Source: JAIEPT01 sp038217425 (GTDB taxonomy: Bacteria; Planctomycetota; Planctomycetia; Gemmatales; Gemmataceae). From it: a DNA stretch of 53,642 nt. The stretch is taken from the NCBI GenBank assembly GCA_038217425.1, contig JBBQPM010000023.1, positions 1-53,642 of the forward strand, in the 5' to 3' direction. Positions 49,261-53,642 of the stretch are shown here, in pieces; the stretch's first letter is position 1; the number at the start of each line of letters is the position of its first letter. Made by a program: the position numbers and the translations under genes. The notes below the pieces were generated by a model that had not been told where the DNA came from, searched no databases, and was given only the letters and a program-made list of their open reading frames with translations.

Positions 49261-50343
49261 TCACTTCGCCTGACCGACCACGCGATGAATGTAGTGCAAT
49301 TTTTCAATCGCCGGCGTCGACAAGATGAACGGATACGCGTCCGGCAAACCCATCCCGCGATTCAAATTGTTCAGCACGTACGTCAGCGAATACCACGCAT
49401 CGGTCATCTCGTGAAATGTCTCCGGCCGACCATCGGACCTGACTTTCGGCGGCGTTTTGATCATCGGCTCGTCGCGCCGCTTCGGCCGCAATGATAACCC
49501 ACAACACGACGCCGTCTCCAGCGTATCCAGCATGTGCAGGTAATGCGCCCACGACTCCGCCCAGTCCTCCCACGGATGAGCCGCCGCATAGGCGCTGACG
49601 AGCCGCAGTCGCCAATCTTCGGGCGGGCCGTTCTGATAGTAAACCTTGAGCGCCTCGCCGTAATCCTGCGATTCGTCGCCGAAAATTCTCCGGAATTCCG
49701 CCAGTTCCTTGGAGTCGCGGATCAGACGGTCCCAGTAATAATGCCCGACCTCGTGCCGAAAATGTCCCAGGAGCGTCCGATACGGTTCGTTCATCTGCTT
49801 CTTGCGGCTCTCCCGCGCGGCATCGTCGGCCTCGGCGATATTGACGACGATGACGCCGTCGTCATGTCCTGTCAGCACCGGTTTGGCTTCCTCGCCCTCC
49901 TTGGCGGGCACGTCTTCGAGGAACTCGAACGCCAACCCAGTTTTTGGATCCTCCGTCTTGCTGGCGGTGGGCAAGTGCAATCGCAGCAGCGTGAAGATCA
50001 GGCGGCGTTTTGCGCTTTCCAGGCGAACCCAGGCGACGCGATTCTCGGGCTTTTCAATATTGGGAATCACCCGGGTGAGCAGGCACGATCGGCAATACTT
50101 GTGCGGATCCTCGGCCGGCATCGCCCAGTTGCAGACGTTTTCCTTGGAATAATTGAGGCATAACCGGTAGCGTCTCCCCTTGAGGCCATTGCCCGACGCC
50201 ATCCAAACATCGTCTTTGACGGGTTCGAGCGAAGCCATGGTTTCGAGATCGGGCAAATACGCCAGAGCGTGGCCACACTTCATGCATTGCGTGTTCTCGA
50301 AGAAGACGAGCTGTTCGCAATGGTCGCAATGAAAGATTTTCAA
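49261..50343 (-). CDS. Zinc-ribbon putative zinc metallopeptidase
   Basis: The TTG start (about 8 nt after an AGGTAGAGG segment) gives 360 residues beginning with the zinc ribbon C6-x2-C9...C20-x2-C23 (FHCDHC, CMKCGH). A metallopeptidase core follows with H197-E198-x-x-H201 in FRHEVGHYYWD and a likely third ligand in the EDWAES segment near 259-263. This is the zinc-ribbon plus Peptidase_Mx-type family; its substrates are not known to me. The start choice is better than the longer frame that would read through a terminator hairpin. Confidence 0.85.
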   Translation of the reverse strand: MKIFHCDHCEQLVFFENTQCMKCGHALAYLPDLETMASLEPVKDDVWMASGNGLKGRRYRLCLNYSKENVCNWAMPAEDPHKYCRSCLLTRVIPNIEKPENRVAWVRLESAKRRLIFTLLRLHLPTASKTEDPKTGLAFEFLEDVPAKEGEEAKPVLTGHDDGVIVVNIAEADDAARESRKKQMNEPYRTLLGHFRHEVGHYYWDRLIRDSKELAEFRRIFGDESQDYGEALKVYYQNGPPEDWRLRLVSAYAAAHPWEDWAESWAHYLHMLDTLETASCCGLSLRPKRRDEPMIKTPPKVRSDGRPETFHEMTDAWYSLTYVLNNLNRGMGLPDAYPFILSTPAIEKLHYIHRVVGQAK

Positions 50344-50358
50344 GCCTCTACCTCGTGA

Positions 50359-50402
50359 TAAAAAGAAAGCTCCCAAGGCCGCGGACGACCTTGAGAGCTT
50401 TT
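50359..50402 (-). terminator. Terminator downstream of the 38-residue peptide gene
   Basis: Read on the minus strand, AAGCTCTCAAGG (50400-50389) pairs with CCTTGGGAGCTT (50378-50367), with one wobble pair, and TCTTTTT follows. It probably ends the transcript of the 38-residue peptide. Confidence 0.7.
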
Positions 50403-50415
50403 CCAACCCGCGACT

Positions 50416-50532
50416 TTAGTTGCATCCGCCAAACAGGAATGCAAGGATAATGAAAGGGAGCGGCAAGCCCAACAGAATGGACGCCAGACCCCAGCGAACG
50501 CTTCCCTCCCGCTGCATTTTCGATTCGATCAT
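50416..50532 (-). CDS. 38-residue single-span membrane peptide
   Basis: This short gene has AAGGGG before the ATG and a terminator after the stop, so it is a complete small transcription unit. A basic N-terminus (about 1-13) is followed by one membrane helix (about 14-35) and a C-terminal GGCN. No family is recognised. It could be a small membrane regulator or toxin-like peptide, but no antisense RNA is evident. Confidence 0.6.
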   Translation of the reverse strand: MIESKMQREGSVRWGLASILLGLPLPFIILAFLFGGCN

Positions 50533-50988
50533 GGAAAAACCCCTTAATAAGAAGCAGTATTTACGCGGAATCGAGCATTGATTCGCTCGACGATTTAGTC
50601 ACTGCAATTGTCGTTCCAATCCGAACGGAATTCCCGGGCAGACTTTATTGCAGCGCGAAGGCGAACTTCCCGGGCTCTCGGCACCCATCGAGCCACCTGG
50701 GAGTCCCGCCGGTACCCGCTACCATTGGCTAGTCGTCGAGTTAATTTAGGGACCAGCCGAGTTGACTTTCGTGAATCGTCGTTCCTGTCGCCAAGCAGCG
50801 GAGTTCCGAGAAAACGGAGCGCCTTTCGGGGGGGCAGGTACGAATCGAGCGAAAGTGCAGGCCTCAATGCATTTTTCGGGTTGGCACGCCGCTTGCAATG
50901 AAAAGTTCTCGTCGAATGAGGAGCCTTCGAGGTGCGATAGGTTTCGCGGCTTGCAGCTCCGAGCTCATCCCATCCTAGGAGTAAGATC
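50533..50988. other. Gap between the peptide and the stress protein gene
   Basis: The 456-nt region carries the sigma-54 promoter at 50882. TCGAGC and GCTCGA at 50571-50590 form a short inverted repeat; any activator role is speculative. The remaining sequence has frames rich in Arg/Ser with no ribosome binding sites, so no gene is proposed. Confidence 0.6.
50882..50897 (+). promoter_or_regulatory. Consensus sigma-54 (RpoN) promoter
   Basis: TGGCAC (50882-50887), a 5-nt spacer and TTGCA (50893-50897) match the RpoN consensus exactly, with GG and GC in the -24 and -12 positions. The predicted start is near 50908, 80 nt before the stress protein ATG. Sigma-54 promoters need an enhancer-binding activator, which is not encoded in this window. 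Confidence 0.8.
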
Positions 50989-51534
50989 ATGGCCAAGCCG
51001 AAAAAAGCAAAGATGATCACCGCGGCATTTCGCAATCGAGGCACGGCCTCCCGCGTTCATGAATGGCTGCTCGATCGCGGCTACCGATCCGACGAGATCA
51101 ACGTGTTGATGTCCGATAAGACGCGTGCCACCTTTACCGAAGAAGATGACGAAAACAAGATCACCGTCGGCAGCCATGCCGCGGAAGGCGCCGCGACCGG
51201 CGGGGCAGTCGGCACGGCAATCGGCGCCACGCTCGGCGCGATCGCTGCGGTCGGCGCGGTGATCTCGCTCCCCGGGATCGGATTGATCGTGGCCGGACCG
51301 CTTCTGGCGCCGCTCGCCGGTGCGATAGCGGGTGGTGGAGCGGGTGCAGTCGCGGGGGGCGCCGTCGGCGCGCTCGTGGGTCTCGGCATCCCCGAAAACA
51401 ACGTCGCTGCCTACGAAGAAACCCTACGTGAGGGGGGCATCGTCTTCGGCGTCGTACCGCATTCTTCGGACGACGGCAAATCGATCGAGGAGTTCTTCGA
51501 AGAACAAGGGGGCGAGAACGTCGTATACGTGTAA
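50989..51534 (+). CDS. Glycine-zipper stress-type protein
   Basis: The 181-residue protein has an N-terminal domain with ITAAFRNRGTASRVHEWLLDRGY, typical of general stress proteins, where helix and strand precede a large Gly/Ala-rich hydrophobic centre (about 66-135, with repeated GxxxG). A C-terminal acidic domain follows. The centre could span or insert in the membrane. Stress-type genes of this sort respond to osmotic or general stress in other bacteria; here the sigma-54 promoter suggests a distinct trigger. A strong terminator lies past the stop. Confidence 0.78.
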   Translation: MAKPKKAKMITAAFRNRGTASRVHEWLLDRGYRSDEINVLMSDKTRATFTEEDDENKITVGSHAAEGAATGGAVGTAIGATLGAIAAVGAVISLPGIGLIVAGPLLAPLAGAIAGGGAGAVAGGAVGALVGLGIPENNVAAYEETLREGGIVFGVVPHSSDDGKSIEEFFEEQGGENVVYV

Positions 51535-51556
51535 CGACTTCGCCTCGAACCTGAAA

Positions 51557-51587
51557 GGGCCGCGAGATCACGCTCGCGGCCCTTTTT
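51557..51587 (+). terminator. Strong terminator after the stress protein gene
   Basis: A perfect 10-bp stem GGGCCGCGAG/CTCGCGGCCC (51557-51566, 51573-51582) with a 6-nt loop is followed by TTTTT. It probably ends transcripts from both sides, since the minus-strand dehydrogenase gene converges on it. Confidence 0.85.
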
Positions 51588-51592
51588 CATTT

Positions 51593-52918
51593 CTACGCCC
51601 GGACTACCTTCTCCGCGCCGCGCGTCAGCCGGCGCGTGACGCCGCGCGTGTCGATCACGAGCTGCGCTTGATCCACGATCGTCTGCCAATCGTACTGCGT
51701 GTGGTCCGTCGCGATCAGCACCGCATCCTGCTTGCCGAGTACCTCGGGCGACAAGACCTCGCTCGCCATCCGTAAGTGCGGGTACTTGCGCGTCACCGGC
51801 AGTTGCGGGATGAACGGGTCGTGGTAACTTACCCGCGCCCCCTTGTGCAACAACAACTCCATGAGTTCCAGGCCCGGCGATTCCCGGCTGTCGTCGACGT
51901 CTTTCTTGTAAGCCATGCCCAGGATCAGGATGTTGCTCCCCTTGAGCGGCTTGCTCGCCTCGTTGAGCGCCTCGGCCAGGCGCGCGATGACATAGCTGGG
52001 CATGCTGGTGTTGATTTCGCCGGCCAGTTCGATGAAGCGCGTCGATTGCCCGAACTTGCGGGCGACCCAGGTGAGGTAGAACGGATCGATGGGAATGCAG
52101 TGTCCGCCGAGCCCGGGGCCGGGGTAGAACGCCTGGAAGCCGAACGGCTTGGTGCGGGCGGCGTCGATCACCTCCCAGATGTCGATGCCCATGCGGTCGT
52201 AGAGGACCTTGAGTTCGTTCACCAGAGCGATGTTGACGGCGCGATACGTGTTCTCCAGGATCTTGCACGCCTCGGCGACTTCCGGCGTGGAGACCGGCAC
52301 GACGCGGACGACGACCTGGCCATAAAGCAAGACCGCGAGTTCGCTGCTTGCCGGATCGAGCCCGCCGACGACTTTGGGGATCGAGGTCGCGGAATGAACG
52401 AGGTTGCCGGGATCCTCGCGCTCGGGACTGAACGCGAGAAAGAAATCGGCGCCAAGCGTGAGCCCGGTCGCTTCCAGGAGGGGCAACACTTCGTCGCGGG
52501 TGGTGCCGGGATAGGTGGTGCTTTCGAGGACGACAAGTTGGCCCGGTCGCAACGTGGCGGCGATGGCGCGGGTGGAACTCAGCACGAAACGCAGATCCGG
52601 ATCGCGCGTCTCCGTGAGCGGCGTCGGCACGCAGATGAGGACGGCGTCGACCTCCGCGAGTCGGCGGAAGTCCGCGGTTGCCGTGAACCCTTGCTGCAGC
52701 ATCGCCGCGATCGCCTCGTTCGGCACATGGCTGATGTAGCTCGCCCCCGCGGCCAATCGCTCGATCTTGACCGGATCGACGTCGAAGCCGATCACGCGAA
52801 ACCCCTGGGCGGCGAACGCCCGGGCGAGCGGCAGACCGACGTAGCCCAGCCCGATGATGCCCACCGCCGCCTGTTTGCGAGCGATCCTGTCCTTCAGCGC
52901 AGCCGCGGTCGAGTTCAT
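51593..52918 (-). CDS. Nucleotide-sugar dehydrogenase (UDP-ManNAc/GlcNAc type)
   Basis: The 441-residue protein has the N-terminal NAD loop GIIGLGYVGLP (20-30), the central SPEREDPGN segment and the active-site GPGLGGHCIPIDP with Cys274. These features place it in the UDP-glucose/UDP-N-acetylmannosamine dehydrogenase family, and the SPERE and HCIPIDP wording favours the WecC/WbpA branch. It makes uronic acid sugar nucleotides for polysaccharide. A TAAGAT hexamer lies 45 nt upstream of its start. Confidence 0.93.
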   Translation of the reverse strand: MNSTAAALKDRIARKQAAVGIIGLGYVGLPLARAFAAQGFRVIGFDVDPVKIERLAAGASYISHVPNEAIAAMLQQGFTATADFRRLAEVDAVLICVPTPLTETRDPDLRFVLSSTRAIAATLRPGQLVVLESTTYPGTTRDEVLPLLEATGLTLGADFFLAFSPEREDPGNLVHSATSIPKVVGGLDPASSELAVLLYGQVVVRVVPVSTPEVAEACKILENTYRAVNIALVNELKVLYDRMGIDIWEVIDAARTKPFGFQAFYPGPGLGGHCIPIDPFYLTWVARKFGQSTRFIELAGEINTSMPSYVIARLAEALNEASKPLKGSNILILGMAYKKDVDDSRESPGLELMELLLHKGARVSYHDPFIPQLPVTRKYPHLRMASEVLSPEVLGKQDAVLIATDHTQYDWQTIVDQAQLVIDTRGVTRRLTRGAEKVVRA

Positions 52919-52963
52919 GGCAATCCGTTTCCGTGGGGGTCGCAGGCGATTTCGTTGGTCGAT

Positions 52964-52969
52964 ATCTTA
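52964..52969 (-). promoter_or_regulatory. -10-like hexamer TAAGAT
   Basis: It lies 45 nt upstream of the nucleotide-sugar dehydrogenase start and shares TAAGATATC with the site before the DUF58 gene. Confidence 0.4.
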
Positions 52970-53002
52970 TCAGAGAGCCCACGGACTGGAATGGACCGAC
53001 GC

Positions 53003-53642
53003 ATGAAAATCGCCGTCATCGTGCAGGCGCGCATGACCTCGCAGCGTCTGCCCGGCAAGGTGCTGATGCCCCTCGTGGGCCAACCGATGCTCGCCTACAC
53101 GCTTCAGCGCCTGGGCCAGCTCGACCTGCCGATGATCGTCGCCACTTCGAAGCAGCCGAGCGACGACGCAATCGCGGCGTTTTGCGTCGAATATCATTAC
53201 GAATGTTTCCGCGGCGACGAACGCGACGTGGCCAGCCGCTTCCGCACCATCGCCAAGCGGCGCCGCCTGGACGCCTTCGTACGCATCTGCGGCGACAGCC
53301 CGCTCATCGATCCGGCGCTCGTGCGACAGGCGCTACAAATTTTCGCGGACGCAGACCTGGCGACCAACGTCTTGCCGCGCAGCTTCCCCGCTGGCCAATC
53401 GGTGGAAGTCGTCGATGCCGCGACATTCCTGACCGCGTACGCCAAGATGGAGGAGCCGGACGACTTCGAACACGTAACTCGATACTTCTACCGGCACGTG
53501 GCCGACTACCGCATCCGCAACTTCGAGGCGCCTCGCGATCTCTCGGCCCATCGCTTCGCCGTCGACACCGCCGACGACGCCCGCCGAATCGAGGCGTTGC
53601 TCCTGGCGATGACGCGGCCGCAATCGACGTACGGCCTCGAAG
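53003..53642 (+). CDS. CMP-sugar synthetase-like cytidylyltransferase (partial)
   Basis: The frame runs off the right edge of the window. The first residues MKIAVIVQARMTSQRLPGKV are the nucleotide-binding start of NeuA/SpsF-type cytidylyltransferases, followed by RICGDSPLIDP and HRFAVDTADD, which carry the metal-binding acidic residues. An in-frame ATG at 52991 is an alternative start. It would supply an activated acid sugar, in keeping with the adjacent, divergently transcribed nucleotide-sugar dehydrogenase. Confidence 0.88.
   Translation, partial: MKIAVIVQARMTSQRLPGKVLMPLVGQPMLAYTLQRLGQLDLPMIVATSKQPSDDAIAAFCVEYHYECFRGDERDVASRFRTIAKRRRLDAFVRICGDSPLIDPALVRQALQIFADADLATNVLPRSFPAGQSVEVVDAATFLTAYAKMEEPDDFEHVTRYFYRHVADYRIRNFEAPRDLSAHRFAVDTADDARRIEALLLAMTRPQSTYGLE

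Noticed and set aside
50344..50406. Longer N-terminus for the zinc-ribbon metallopeptidase
   Set aside because: It would translate through a terminator hairpin, and homologous proteins of this type begin at the zinc ribbon.
50608..50901. Possible plus-strand small gene before the stress protein
   Set aside because: The frame is Arg/Ser-rich, lacks a ribosome binding site and runs into the sigma-54 promoter.

Overview
The window is a GC-rich stretch of bacterial chromosome that reads as Planctomycetes, most likely a Gemmatales/Gemmataceae-type organism. The lineage call is inferred from gene content: a TIGR03067-like secreted protein, three tandem PQQ-type beta-propellers with small membrane anchors or signal peptides, zinc-ribbon/TM/alpha-toroid proteins, a DUF58-BatA-vWA gene block, an ECF sigma factor with a ZAS anti-sigma factor, and many families of palindromic intergenic repeats. 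No rRNA, tRNA, CRISPR array or intact insertion sequence was recognised.

Layout. 1-6487: an LptB-like ATPase with an extra HEAT-like tail, three small lipoproteins (minus strand), an ECF sigma/anti-sigma pair, a secreted propeller-like protein and a type II pseudopilin-like protein. 6657-10923: M24 peptidase, biotin carboxyl carrier protein and biotin carboxylase (fatty acid synthesis), a small secreted protein and a secreted peroxiredoxin. 10979-12806: a small accessory islet with a DUF4160/DUF2442 pair and a VapBC pair. 12832-18901: a membrane protein followed by three overlapping genes of the DUF58/BatA/vWA type.

19164-28120 (minus): two adenylate-forming enzymes bracket three PQQ-like propellers and a nucleotidyltransferase-like protein. 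28245-30447 (minus): DUF962 protein, hemF and trpD, joined by 4-nt overlaps. 30565-36587 (minus): a tail-anchored protein, a Nudix-like protein, twin membrane proteins combining a cytoplasmic zinc ribbon with an alpha-toroid, a TIGR03067-like protein and a small anchored protein.

36663-46416: a microprotein plus SGNH hydrolase, a large alpha/beta hydrolase, a second toxin-antitoxin pair, a membrane protein, an FkbM methyltransferase/GT4/methyltransferase/2-hydroxyacid dehydrogenase run and another alpha/beta hydrolase. 46659-53642: a Wza-like export lipoprotein, two unusual secreted proteins (Gln/Asn/Phe-rich and Cys/Pro-rich), a zinc-ribbon metallopeptidase, a 38-residue membrane peptide, a glycine-zipper stress protein behind a consensus sigma-54 promoter, a nucleotide-sugar dehydrogenase and the start of a CMP-sugar synthetase-like gene. 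These last genes, with the FkbM/GT4 run, suggest surface polysaccharide production and export.

Most genes lie in short directional runs with start/stop overlaps, so translational coupling is common. A weak -10 hexamer (TACAAT, TAAGAT or similar) sits about 34-50 nt upstream of many run-leading genes. At least eight families of inverted repeats occupy the gaps between runs. The most interesting regulatory signals are a bipartite motif shared by the sigma factor and its neighbouring lipoprotein gene, and the sigma-54 site at 50882. The most unusual loci are the twin zinc-ribbon/toroid operon and the propeller/adenylation locus.
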